A DNA stretch of 64,000 bases, taken from NCBI RefSeq assembly GCF_000203935.1, contig NC_008577.1:3906001-3970000 (forward strand), read 5' to 3'. The DNA is from Shewanella sp. ANA-3. GTDB taxonomy: Bacteria > Pseudomonadota > Gammaproteobacteria > Enterobacterales > Shewanellaceae. A program made the translations under genes and the position numbers. Below the pieces are notes generated by a model. That model saw only the letters and a program-made list of their open reading frames with translations, was not told the DNA's origin and searched no databases. Every line of letters starts with the position of its first letter. Position 1 is the stretch's first letter. Positions 44,901 through 54,950 of this stretch are shown here, piece by piece.

Positions 44901-46271
44901 AAAGCCTATATTGCCGAGCGCACCGAAGGCATTGAGGCCCTCTATGCAGAGTTAGCCAAGGACGATTATTCCCTCGAAAACGCAGCGCTTATCACGGGCG
45001 TAAAAGCCGAAGATATTGCCCGCCTCGCGCGGACCATAGGCACAGCCGAAAAGACCGCGGTTTACTACGCCATGGGCATCACTCAGCATACGACGGGGCA
45101 CGATAACGTCACCGCCATTTCTAATTTGCAGTTACTTTGCGGCAATATTGGTGTGTCAGGCGCGGGCATTAACCCACTTCGCGGCCAGAGTAACGTCCAA
45201 GGTGCCTGCGACATGGGCGCCCTACCCAACTATTTTACTGGTTACCAAAAGGTCACGGATCTTCATGCCAGAATGCGCTTCGAAAACCATTGGCAAACAC
45301 GGTTATCGGGGGAGATTGGCGTCACCGCCACCCATATGATGCACGATATTGCCAAGGGCAAAATTAAAGCCTTGTATGTGATGGGTGAGAATCCCGTGCT
45401 CAGCGACCCCGACCAAGCCCATGTGCTTAATGCATTGAGCCAAATCGAGTTTCTGGTGGTGCAGGATATCTTTTTAACCGAGACGGCCGAGCTTGCCCAT
45501 GTGGTCTTACCCGCCGCCGCATTTGTGGAAAAACGCGGTCACTTTACCAATACCGAGCGTCGTGTACAGCGACTCGAGCAGGCACTCGCCTCACCGGGTG
45601 AAGCCTTGCCCGATTGGCAGATAGTGCAAGCAGTCGCTAACGCCATGGGCGCTAACTGGGACTATACCAACGAAGAAGCCATCTGGCGCGAAATCAACGA
45701 ACTTACTCCGCAGTATCGCGGCATTCGCTGGGACAGATTAAGTGCCAATGCCGAAGGTCAAATCTCCCAAGGGATTCAATGGCCCTGTCCAGATGAAACC
45801 CATCCCGGAACACCGATTATGCATCAGAGCCAATTCACTCGAGGCTTAGGCTTATTTACGCCTGTCAGTTATCGCCTACCTGCTGAAATGCCCTGCAACG
45901 AGTATCCACTGACGCTCTCAACAGGGCGGCTGTTGGAGCAATTCCACACTGGCACACTCACCCGTAAGACTCCTGGGCTGGATTTACTCGGCGCGCCTAA
46001 GGTGATGATTTCGGTTTATGATGCGGAGCAACTAGGGATAAACAATGGCGATAAACTTCGCCTCACCACCCGCCGCGGAGAGATTGAAATCGATGCCTTT
46101 GTGACTAAACGCGCCCAGGCGGGCGTGCTGTTCCTGCCGTTCCATTTTGTGGAAGCGGCGGCGAATAAGCTCACTATCAATGCCTTAGATCCTGTGGCTT
46201 ATATTCCCGAATATAAGGTCTGTGCGGTCAGGGCGGAAAAGGTGACAGCAAGGGTGAGTGAACCAGCTTAA
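41973..46271 (+). CDS. Fusion formate dehydrogenase: NAD(P)H-oxidoreductase module plus molybdopterin subunit
   Basis: A 1432-residue multidomain protein. Order: 2Fe-2S domain (1-85, Cys in NADKQDCNLCLVQ); an Fe-S GltD-type N-domain with CQQACPAGVDVQSY; FAD site GAGPAG at 213-218; NAD(P) site GGGNTA at 343-348; two 4Fe-4S clusters starting Cys655 and Cys710; the molybdopterin-subunit cluster C-x-x-C-x-x-x-C from Cys746; and the active-site Cys874-His875 in ARLCHSST, where many formate dehydrogenases have selenocysteine. The C-terminal molydopterin dinucleotide-binding domain ends near 1430. It likely oxidises formate to CO2 with electrons passed to NAD(P) or the reverse, in the cytoplasm. No accessory gene sits beside it. 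Confidence 0.9.
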   Translation: MIELKIDNHSVTAEPNDNLLQAARKAGIAIPSLCDPTDATRQLGTAPNADKQDCNLCLVQIENTDASLRCVKACETPAEAGLKVITQSAYLTKQRQAALSTILSDHFADCEAPCQQACPAGVDVQSYLYHIAQGDHTQAIKVIKDTLPLPLSIGRVCPAFCESECRRGLVDDPIAIRQLKRHAADLDLADDEQGNSYQPPRLADTGKKIAIIGAGPAGLSAGYYLSNQGHNVEIFEAMPKAGGWLRYGIPEYRLPKAILDKEIELLCRNGLTIHTDTRLGHEIHLAQLVADFDVVCLAIGAQKAVPMNYKGSALAGCYLGVDFLKDHCLDKQLKLGKKVAVIGGGNTAIDCARTAVREGCDVTLIYRRTRAEMPAEAYEVHEAEVEGVKFHFLTNPIENHSDDNGRVQSVTFSKMTLGEADTSGRRAPVDTGETFTEAFDTVIAAVSQAPDLSFMQDPMGQLSQGELALSRWNTLIGCEQTMSSGVEKLFVMGDARRGPATAVAAIGDGRKAAIAIDKMLKIGLSCDLHAHAFNSVKTIPSALIPSALKQTETSSKAGSTLYPHTPRQLRLKMPELTALQRLLNYSEVELGFPADAAMQEAARCLECACQANTDCKLRDYATDYGVEAKSLATENARHFSVDKSAPFIQFDANRCISCGKCVDVCQQQSGHCAIQFSQDSYQALPQEMTQHMERRAPRVGFSASMADSHCVQCGNCVQVCPTGALVDARDKRQGDCTELKTASTICTYCGVGCRLDLKIDPNANRIRHIEGNKDSVVNQGMLCVKGRFGFDFIHSDKRLTTPLIRKNGELQPSSWPEAIAYVAKRLTEIKQKDGSNALASLASAKATNEDNFVLQKFVRSVLGTNNIDHCARLCHSSTVTGLQQSIGSGAMTNDIPSIKDSDVIFILGSDTTCAHPIIASKIQQAVMQHGARLLVADPKRVGIAEKAELYVAHRPGTDVMLLNAIMAEIIRHDWQDKAYIAERTEGIEALYAELAKDDYSLENAALITGVKAEDIARLARTIGTAEKTAVYYAMGITQHTTGHDNVTAISNLQLLCGNIGVSGAGINPLRGQSNVQGACDMGALPNYFTGYQKVTDLHARMRFENHWQTRLSGEIGVTATHMMHDIAKGKIKALYVMGENPVLSDPDQAHVLNALSQIEFLVVQDIFLTETAELAHVVLPAAAFVEKRGHFTNTERRVQRLEQALASPGEALPDWQIVQAVANAMGANWDYTNEEAIWREINELTPQYRGIRWDRLSANAEGQISQGIQWPCPDETHPGTPIMHQSQFTRGLGLFTPVSYRLPAEMPCNEYPLTLSTGRLLEQFHTGTLTRKTPGLDLLGAPKVMISVYDAEQLGINNGDKLRLTTRRGEIEIDAFVTKRAQAGVLFLPFHFVEAAANKLTINALDPVAYIPEYKVCAVRAEKVTARVSEPA

Positions 46272-46318
46272 GACTTACGCAACTAGCCCCTGCAAGGGAT
46301 AGACCCATCGCTGGATAT

Positions 46319-46349
46319 AAAAAACGGGAGACAATGTCTCCCGTTTTTC
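46319..46349. terminator. Bidirectional terminator
   Basis: AAAACGGGAGACA and TGTCTCCCGTTTTT form a hairpin between the convergent formate dehydrogenase and chemoreceptor genes, with A and T runs on both sides. Confidence 0.9.
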
Positions 46350-46385
46350 ATTCGCGAATTTAATTAACTTGTTTAATTAGATGAG

Positions 46386-48050
46386 TTAAATCTTAAACTG
46401 CCCCACCAATTTACCGAGGTTAATCCCTTCCTGAGACACGGTTTGACTCACCTTGGCCGCATCTTCACTGGAATGCAGCAGCTCGTTAACGATCTCTTGG
46501 ATGGCATAAACGTTACGATTAATTTCTTCGGTCACAGAGCTTTGCTCGGTCGCCGCCGTCGCAATCTGGGTACTCATATCATTAATCGCGGTTACCGCCG
46601 ATGTCACAGAGCCTAAGCTCTCGGAAATAGCGCGGGAAGAATCCACCGAGCGCACGCAGCTCTGCTGGCTCTCGTCCATGGTTTTAACTGCGACCGAGAC
46701 TAACTTATGCAGCTCAGAGAGCATTTCGTTGATTTCTAAGGTACTTGCCTGAGTACGGCTGGCAAGATTACGCACTTCGTCGGCCACCACGGCAAAACCA
46801 CGGCCCTGTTCACCGGCGCGGGCCGCTTCAATCGCAGCGTTAAGGGCCAGCAGGTTAGTTTGCTCGGCAATACCGCCAATCACAGACAACACACTGTTAA
46901 TTTTTTGCGATTGCTCACTTAAGGATTTAATACTGCCCGCAGCATTGTTGATTTGCGACATGAGTCCAGCAATCTCTTCGAGCGAGGCATCGACACAGCG
47001 CTGGGCATTTGCCACATCACCCGTCGCCGCTTGGGTCGCCTCGGCCACTTGGGTGGTATTTTGCGCCACTTCACTCGCGGTGGACGACATCTCGGTAATA
47101 GCCGTCACCACTTGGTCTGTCTCGTTATTGTGGCTCAGCAGCTGGCTCGACATCACTTTGGTTTGATCGTGAATCGCATTGGCGGCGGATTTCACCTTAG
47201 CCGTTGCGTTTGCCACATCGCCAATAATGGTTTGCAGCTTATCGACAAACAAGTTAAAGGCTTGACCTAACTGAGCAATTTCATCCTCGCCCTTCACGCT
47301 TAAGCGTTTGGTTAAGTCACCTTCACCCTTAGCGATATCATTCAGGCTATCCGCCATATTCTTAATCGGCACCACCATACGATGGGCGGCGACCATGATG
47401 ATAAAGGCCGTGATCCCCGTCAGCACGAGGGCGATTAATAGGATCATGAAGGACTTATCGGCCATTTGTTCGGTTACGGTTTGGCGGTAATCCTCGACTA
47501 CGGCTTCGATATCGTCGATATAAGCCCCTGTACCTAGCATCCAGTCAGTACCTGGAACCATCATCACATAGCTAATCTTCTCGATTTGCTCGTTAGTATT
47601 AGGCTTTTGATAGTAATAGGAAAAGTTACCGTCACCACGTTTGGCCGCATCCAGCAAACCAACGATGATCTTAGTACCGCGAGGGTCGGTCATATCGATT
47701 TTGTTTTGCCCTTCAAGATTAGGCATCAAGGCGTGGAAAATGTTTTTGCCTTGGGAATCATAAATAAAGAAATAACCCGCGCTGCCAAAACGAATATCAC
47801 GCAGAGCTTGGTTCACATTGCCTTGGTCTTTCAATGACAGTTGATATTGCACAATCCCTGCAGCAATTTCGGTCGCTTCTTTGATTTGTTGTTTACGTTC
47901 GCCCACCAATTTCGTTCTAAAGGTCACCACTTCTTCCGCGAGAGATTCCTGCTCGACGTAGTAGGAAACGGTCATCAGCACTAATAAGGTCAAGATTAGG
48001 GGGAACAAAGACAACAGCAGTAGTTTATTACGCAGGCTTAAATTCGACAT
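46386..48050 (-). CDS. Methyl-accepting chemotaxis protein with single Cache domain
   Basis: A 554-residue chemoreceptor. Membrane helix 1 (LLLLSLFPLILTLLVLMTVSY) is followed by a periplasmic single-Cache domain (about 35-190) with FGSAGYFFIYDSQG and GTDWMLGTGAYIDD. Then come membrane helix 2 (FMILLIALVLTGITAFIIMV), HAMP (about 220-272) and the long cytoplasmic signalling coiled coil, whose conserved tip reads GEQGRGFAVVADEVRNLASR. It senses a small, probably organic-acid ligand and signals to CheA/CheW. Transcribed alone. Confidence 0.95.
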   Translation of the reverse strand: MSNLSLRNKLLLLSLFPLILTLLVLMTVSYYVEQESLAEEVVTFRTKLVGERKQQIKEATEIAAGIVQYQLSLKDQGNVNQALRDIRFGSAGYFFIYDSQGKNIFHALMPNLEGQNKIDMTDPRGTKIIVGLLDAAKRGDGNFSYYYQKPNTNEQIEKISYVMMVPGTDWMLGTGAYIDDIEAVVEDYRQTVTEQMADKSFMILLIALVLTGITAFIIMVAAHRMVVPIKNMADSLNDIAKGEGDLTKRLSVKGEDEIAQLGQAFNLFVDKLQTIIGDVANATAKVKSAANAIHDQTKVMSSQLLSHNNETDQVVTAITEMSSTASEVAQNTTQVAEATQAATGDVANAQRCVDASLEEIAGLMSQINNAAGSIKSLSEQSQKINSVLSVIGGIAEQTNLLALNAAIEAARAGEQGRGFAVVADEVRNLASRTQASTLEINEMLSELHKLVSVAVKTMDESQQSCVRSVDSSRAISESLGSVTSAVTAINDMSTQIATAATEQSSVTEEINRNVYAIQEIVNELLHSSEDAAKVSQTVSQEGINLGKLVGQFKI

Positions 48051-48185
48051 GCTTGCTTACTCCAGGGTGATCGAGCTTATATTTTTTTATATTTTTGAAG
48101 TATAGCCAAAACAGTGCAACATCTTTGCGTTTAACTTAACAAATATCGTATTAATTTCAGGCACCAGCTTTAGGAAGTCATTCGC

Positions 48186-49337
48186 TTAACCAAGTAATAT
48201 CAATCCGATACCACACAGGCTAAAGCCTAAAACCAATAGCAGCATCTGCGGTTTGAAGAGCTTTAACGCACCAAAACCGAGCAGGACGATGGCCATATCT
48301 ACACCAGATAACACCCCTTGGGTAAACACGGGTTGATATAGCGCCGCCGCGAGTAATCCCACCACACAGGCGTTGACACCGGCAAGCATACCGGCAATCT
48401 TGGGTCTGGCGGCAATTGCATGCCAACTCTTTAAGCCCACCAGCATCAATAAAAATCCCGGTAAGAAGATAGCTAGAGTTGCGATAACCGCGCCGACAAA
48501 GGGATTATCTAGCATCATTTCTGCGCCAAGGAAGGTCGCAAAGGTGAACATAGGCCCAGGCACGGCTTGGGCAAAGGCATAGCCAGTGAGGAAGCGATCG
48601 CTACTCAGAGAATCGCCAACCGCAGTCTCAAGCAATGGCAGCACCACATGACCGCCACCGAAGACTAAACTGCCAGTGCGATAAAACTCACCGAAGATCC
48701 CAGCTTCAACGCCAAGATCTAAAGCAAAAAAGCTCCCCACAAACAAGGCGATAAATATGCCTAAGCTCAGATAATTCAAACGAATGGGTTCAGGTTTTTG
48801 AGACTCACTCTCGGTTGCACTCAAGAATGATAAGCCTAAAAGCGCGGCAAGGATTAACAGCGCAATTTGGGTCCATAAGAACGGGAAAATCAGTATGCTC
48901 GCGGCGCTGCCAAGCATCAATAAGCGCGCGGTTTTGCGCTGGCAAAACTGGCTGAACATCGCTAGCACTACATCCGCAACCACGACCACAGCCAACAGCT
49001 TTAAGCCATGGACTATGCCCTGCATATAATCGTTACCTAACCAAGCGGCGGTGGTTATAGCCAGCAGATACATCAATACAAAGGATGGCAAGGTAAATCC
49101 GGCAAAGGCGGCTATGGCGCCGAGCAGTCCCCCCCTATGGTAACCAATGGCAAAACCGACCTGACTCGAGCCGGGTCCCGGCATAAATTGGCTTAAAGCC
49201 ACTAAGCTGGCATAACGTTTATCATCGAGCCAACCGAGTTCGTTGACAAAGGTTTGCCGAAAATAGCCGATATGCGCCGCAGGCCCGCCAAAACTCATCA
49301 GCCCAAGGGTTAAAAAACGTAAGAATATCTGCAGCAT
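48186..49337 (-). CDS. chrA: Chromate transporter ChrA
   Basis: About 383 residues with two homologous CHR halves of six membrane segments each. The first half has the signature FLTLGLMSFGGPAAHIGYFR and ALSQFMPGPGSSQVGFAIGY. The second repeats it as TGSLVFGGGHVVLPLLE and AFAQAVPGPMFTFATFLGA. The G-P-G patterns in both halves mark the ChrA family of chromate efflux proteins. AAAGG lies 8 bases before the ATG at 49337; the ATG at 49358 has no ribosome site. Substrate is by family. Many ChrA proteins are also found in strains without strong chromate resistance. Confidence 0.92.
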   Translation of the reverse strand: MLQIFLRFLTLGLMSFGGPAAHIGYFRQTFVNELGWLDDKRYASLVALSQFMPGPGSSQVGFAIGYHRGGLLGAIAAFAGFTLPSFVLMYLLAITTAAWLGNDYMQGIVHGLKLLAVVVVADVVLAMFSQFCQRKTARLLMLGSAASILIFPFLWTQIALLILAALLGLSFLSATESESQKPEPIRLNYLSLGIFIALFVGSFFALDLGVEAGIFGEFYRTGSLVFGGGHVVLPLLETAVGDSLSSDRFLTGYAFAQAVPGPMFTFATFLGAEMMLDNPFVGAVIATLAIFLPGFLLMLVGLKSWHAIAARPKIAGMLAGVNACVVGLLAAALYQPVFTQGVLSGVDMAIVLLGFGALKLFKPQMLLLVLGFSLCGIGLILLG

Positions 49338-49443
49338 ATGCTTTGCCTTTCGATGCATAAAGTTAGCGAGATTATGCCATTAAAAAGACATTTTGATGAA
49401 AAGGAAATACTGCTATAACGAAAGAGCGCCAAGCCATAGAAAC

Positions 49444-49473
49444 AAAAAAGCCGGCAAAATCCATTTGCCGGCA
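49444..49473 (-). terminator. Terminator after S8 protease copy 1
   Basis: On the minus strand GCCGGCAAA and TTTGCCGGC pair around ATGGAT-type loop bases and are followed by TTTTTT. The same hairpin and the following CATCCTAAATTCAGGATAAA recur after protease copy 2, showing that the duplication included the 3' region. Confidence 0.88.
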
Positions 49474-49521
49474 TCCTAAATTCAGGATAAATATCAATTG
49501 ACTAGGCAGTCAAACCCATGA

Positions 49522-52500
49522 TTAGTGAGTTTTTCTTCTTCTGATCAATGCCCCGAGAGCCAGTAGCATAGATAAACCACCTAAAGCACCACCGCTGCTT
49601 TCTTTCGCAGGAGTTTCTGGTGTAGTCGGTGTTACAGGCGCAGTCGGCTCAACACCATCGGATTCAACGGTCAGCATAAAGCTGGTGCTCGCTGCATCGG
49701 CTGGGTTTTCCACATCACTCACAGTCACTGTGACTTCTACATCGCCGTGGAAATTAGCTTCTGGTGTAATAGTGATAGTTGAACCTGAAGTGTTGCCATT
49801 TACCACAGCGCTGATGTGCTCACCCGTTACGGTGATCTTATTCACGCTGTTTTGCTCGTCGGCAAACACAACCTTCAGACCTTCTAAGCTCGTGTTTTCC
49901 GCAATCGTTTGGTTAGCAATGCGAGCCACAGTGATGTTACTTGGTACAGTGACTGTGCGTGACATGCTGATGTTCGCCATACCATCAATCTGACTGACCG
50001 CATCCACAGTTAAGGCTTTACCTGGTGCATTTGTAGTGACTTTAGTCCAAGCCGTCACTTCAAATTGTGATGACTCAGGACCGACGTAGTCGTAACAAAC
50101 AACTAAACCATTGCGGATCTTGTCCTTCAGGTTGTTCCAAGCGTATTGCTCACCCTTATAACCACCATCTGGACCTAGCTTAGATAAAGCGCCTTTGAAG
50201 CCCTGCAGACCGATAGAACCACGGTCATCTTGGCTACCATAGTCGATATTGTCATAGGCCATGATCAACTCGTACTCACCGTCACCAAAGCGGGTGTTAA
50301 CATTGAACAGCAGTTCGAAGTCGAATCTGTCGTCACGTTCTTCCCAACGTTTAGCATTGGTCGTTGGATCGTTAGATAACTGACCATAGGAACGAGCATT
50401 ATCCCATTCAATAATGCCCCAACCATCGGAAGTACTACCAATCGTAATACCCGCCACTTCAGAACCGTGAATTAATGGCACGCTCATCAGATCTTGAACG
50501 GTATATTTGTAGTCAAATGCACGCCATAACACCCCGATACTCGCCCATGGCGCATTGTTGTACGGGAAGATGTCATGCCAAGGGAAGAAAATCTTCTCAT
50601 TTTGGTATAAGTTGATGATACCCGTACCTAAAATTTGCAGACTATTGTTATTCCAAATGTTCATGGTATCGGCATTGTTATACAGGTGGTAACCCGTCGT
50701 GTTACCGCTAAACAAGGTACTGATCGGGATCTGCACACCGTTTTGGTAACGAATGTTGTTAGTGCCACCTGTTACAACTTTGCCATTAGCGCCAAGCGTT
50801 GTTGGCTCAAAACCACTGTAAGATGGCAACAAACCAAACTCTTCTAAGTCAACGTAACCACCTGGGTTGCTGTTACCAAAGTTTGGTGTACGGCACAGTG
50901 GGTCTGTTTCATTAGTGGTGATATTGTAATGGGCATAATCACCTAGCGTGTTCGGTTGAACGCCGCTGATGGTCAGCTTTTTACCTTCAACTTTGATGTC
51001 TTTAACGATAGCGCTTGATGAGCTATACACATCTTCCGCTTTCAGGCTTAAGCCTTCTGGAATGGTTGCTTCGATGCTAAAGGCGCGGTCCGCACCCGAG
51101 TCGTTTGGCTGAACCTCAAAGGTAAATGGCAGGGTTTGACCTACTAGCGCCTTAGTTTGGGTGGTATCTAAACTAACGTCATCCACACCGCGGTTCAGTT
51201 TAAAGGCCACTTTACCTATGTTACCCGCATTTACTGCAGAAGTACCAAAGTCAACTAGCGAATAGTAAACATCACCCTCGCTCATCTCTGGGATATCCCA
51301 GTTAACCGTGATATCAACCGCATCGGTACCATTACTGGCAGGGACTTCAACCCCCATATTGCTGGCAACTCGGTCAGACAAAACTGTTGTTGTATATTGG
51401 AAGGTTTCCATTACACCGGCGTTGAAGTTGTTAGAGTCTGAGCCTTTTCTTGGGTTATAGAAAACGGCCCAATAGGTACCTTCATCTGGGTTATTGATAT
51501 TACAGAAGTTATTGTAGATAGCATCGTTCGACACGCAGACGATTTCTTCTAACGGATCTGGCTGACCGTTACCGTTATAGTCCTTACCCACATAAATTTG
51601 AATGTTACCTTTATTCCAGTCCCCCTCTAACGGAGACTGCATTTTGCCTAAAACTTCAACAATCAGACGACGACTATTGGCTGGTACATCGATCATCTCA
51701 ACGTGAGTTGCTTCATCGATAACATTCTTAATATCATCTCCAGCAGGAACTTGAAGTAAATCCCACGGGTAGATATTTTCATCATCCTTTGGCAGGGTCG
51801 CCGTTTTAATGGTAGCTTTCGCGGGTTCAAAAATACGACCGTGAATGCTATCACCTTCAGGTAAATCAATCCCCTTAAATACGGCACTGGCGTTATTACG
51901 GTGCGCCGTCGTTCTTAAGTATGATGGCATATTGTTGTTATCGTATTTGAATACGATTGGCCAATGGGCCTCTGGTGCACTCTCTGTCGATTCAGTAAAA
52001 ATCAAGTTCGAATGCAGCTCTACTTCGGCGTTACTAAACAAATCTTGGGTGTCCATGATTGAGGCTTCAATCACGATATCCAGGGTTTCACCTGCCTTCA
52101 GCGTAAATTCGCTTGGATAGGCTTTGATGGTGACACCGTTCTGATTAGCTTGTTTTTGTGAGTCTACATTCCAGTTGATCACATCACCGTTAGTCACGCT
52201 CCAACTGCCGTCTTTAGTCGCGCGAATGGTACGGATCCATTGACACTTTGGTTTACATTCAAAGTTGACTAATTGTGGAATGTTCAGCTTATGCAGTACG
52301 CCACCATTATTAGGGTTAGCCGCTTTGAAGTTATCGATGGTTTCATCCATCACAAAGCCTGCATTAATCGCATTTTTCACGTTAATACGGCCAGTACCTG
52401 CACGGTAGGTTGAAGCCAGCTCAACATCACCTGTTGAAGAGTTCAAACGACGATATTGAACTTTGTTCTCCGTCGTCATTGCCAGTGCAGATTGTACTTC

Positions 52501-54505
52501 TGTCGCAGTCCAATCTTTATGGGCTTGACGAATCAATGCCATAGAACCTGCAACATGTGGCGATGCCATTGAAGTACCGCTGATCATCGCAAAGTCACTT
52601 GATGGCGAGGTAGTATCGAATGGATGCTCGTCAGCATAGGCAGCAAAAATATCAACACCAGGCGCAGCAACCGCTGGGATCAGTGCTTCAGGCGTTGAAG
52701 TACTTGGACCACGTGATGAGAAGGCCGCTAACCAATCGGCTTTAGATGGATCGAGAGTACGCTCAATGTCAGTGGCAGTGATAGTGATGACTTGGTCAGT
52801 ACCATTTCTTAACCAAGTGTATAGTCCACCGCTGTTAGACGTCCCCCAATTTTCTTGGGTGATATGAATTGAAGGTACAGAGTAAGATACAGCAGGAACA
52901 ATCGCTTCACCGGCTGCATAGTTATACAGGATCATACCATCGGCGCCGCCAGCCTTAACGTTGTCGGCTTTCACGCTACGGGCTGTACCTGTAGTGCTGG
53001 TCGTACTGTCACGACGACAGGCTACAATCACGTTCTCATCGGTAGGATTACCATCGGCATCCTTCCAAACGAAGGTATCGGCAGCGAATTTATTGGCGCA
53101 ATATTGATCACCATGATTTGCAGCCATTACCACGTGGCCAGTCACAGATTCGTTGTTGATCACGCCGCCGGAAATTTCAGTCCAAGTTGGAACTGTTGAA
53201 CCACCAACTGGATTTACCAGTTTTGTTGTAATATCAATTACGCGATCATGGGTAGTTGCAGCAACACTCAATAACCATGGTGAAGCATGGTCAATTTTAC
53301 CGAAGTATTCCGCTGAGCCATTGTATTGGCCTGAGTTACCCGCCGCAACGGCAACGGAGATACCGGCTTCACGGGCAGCAAGGAAGGCTAACTCAACATC
53401 GCTCGCCCAAGGATTCGACTCTTGACCACCGATAGAGAAGTTAATCACATCTACGCCATCTTTGATCGCGTCTTCAATACCCGCGACCAATGCTTCGCCT
53501 GGACAACCCGCGCCAATATGGTTATCGGGATAACACACTTGGTAAGAAACAATGTTCGCATGGGGTGCAACACCACTGATACTTGGGAAGAGACCGGCTT
53601 TGATAACTCGGCCATCCGAAGCTTCCGTGTCGCTCACACCCGCAAGGTAATCAACGTTTAATAGCACGTTACCCGCAGCAGTTGACGCGGTGTGTGAACC
53701 ATGTCCTTGGTAATCCTCACCCACAGCAGGACGAGTTACCTCATAGTTACCATTGGTAAAGTTATCGGTAATGATTGGGTATGAACGAACACCGATTAAC
53801 TTATCGTTACACAGACTCTCAAAACCGACCTTGGTACAATCACCGACATATTTACCGGCTGTCCAAGGGTTTTCGTGTTTGTAGCCATCATCGCCGATAG
53901 CGGCAAATGAGCGGTGATCCGTATTTACACCAGTATCGATGATACCCATGATAATACCTTCACCTTTATAAGGCAGGCCGTCAGGTGTAGCAGTACCAGT
54001 CCAAATTTTGTCTGCTTCGATCAGTTGTGGACCGGCATCAGACTGTAATTCATAGGTTTTTGATAAACGAACGGAGGCAACATTAGGAAGCTGGGCAACA
54101 CGTTGTGCCTCTTCCTGGGTCATCGCGATAGAGAAACCGTTTACCGCATTAGTAAACTGTTGGCGAGCTTGACGCGCACCTACATTTGACTGAATGTCAG
54201 CCAGTACTTGCTTTTGGGTGTTAAGCAATTGTGCACGGTAATTTTGTACGGCACGGTTTGCAGGTTGACCCGCAACATACAGCTTAGATGCCTTAGATGA
54301 GCGCGCTTGAGTGGTATCCGTTCCTAACAGTTCTGCACTTACCTGTGCCAATGGCTTTTGGTTTAATCGAACAATATAAACCTGCTCACCAGTCAAACCT
54401 TCCTCATATTGAAACTTACGCACTTGAGGATTGATTTGAATATTTACCCCAACGCCCTGCTGAGTCGATTCAGTTTTAGCTTGCTGGGTATTTATTTCAT
54501 TGATC
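49522..54505 (-). pseudogene. S8 serine protease copy 1, 3' part (split by IS3-family insertion)
   Basis: This holds residues about 47-1706 of a subtilisin-like protease. The catalytic Asp is in IMGIIDTGVNTDH, the His in DYQGHGSHTASTA, the oxyanion Asn in AAGNSGQ and the Ser in SGTSMASPHVAG, with a PA-type insert before the Ser. The inhibitor I9-type prodomain (residues about 70-195) is still present. The C-terminus SSGGALGGLSMLLALGALIRRRKTH is a GlyGly-CTERM sorting tail. The open frame continues into the IS end to a GTG at 54531, but any product would lack the signal peptide and could not be exported. The original 5' end lies at 55811-55950. Confidence 0.93.
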
Positions 54506-54557
54506 TGACCCGTCCTAAATAGCGTTGACACTTTTCAAACTCATTTTGGAGAGTGTA

Positions 54558-54950
54558 ATGACTTCAACAATTAAACGAACTCAACGTGATTATTCCCTCG
54601 CTTTTAAATTGGCGGTTGTCGACCAAGTGGAAAAAGGCGAGCTGACCTATAAGCAGGCACAAGACAAGTACGGTATTCAAGGCTGCTCCACCGTGTTAGT
54701 GTGGTTACGCAAGCATGGCAAACTGGATTGGTCCCTAGGGACGCCGCCTACATCAATGCGAGGACAGTTGATGACTGAACCCACCACGCTCACCCCCGAG
54801 CAAAAGATAAAAGCCCTCGAAGCCGAACTTGAAGATACTCGCATGAAAGCCGCGTTCTTCGAAGCCATTGTCGAAAAACTCAGAACTGACTACGGGATAT
54901 CCGTCGTAAAAAAGCCACCCGCGAAACGCTCCAAGAAAAAACGGCCATAG
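54558..54950 (+). CDS. IS3-family transposase OrfA
   Basis: A 130-residue DNA-binding subunit. The N-terminal helix-turn-helix reads YSLAFKLAVVDQVEKGELTY, then KQAQDKYGIQGCSTVLVWLR. A leucine-zipper-like helix follows (TPEQKIKALEAELEDTRMKA). The Lys-rich end contains a run of six A (54936-54941), where ribosomes can slip -1 into OrfB. TTGGAGAG precedes the ATG. Confidence 0.93.
   Translation: MTSTIKRTQRDYSLAFKLAVVDQVEKGELTYKQAQDKYGIQGCSTVLVWLRKHGKLDWSLGTPPTSMRGQLMTEPTTLTPEQKIKALEAELEDTRMKAAFFEAIVEKLRTDYGISVVKKPPAKRSKKKRP

Noticed and set aside
49522..54531. S8 copy 1 as an intact 1669-residue gene
   Set aside because: Its first codons come from the IS end and the true signal peptide is beyond the IS. 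Reconstruction shows that it is the 3' part of a split gene.
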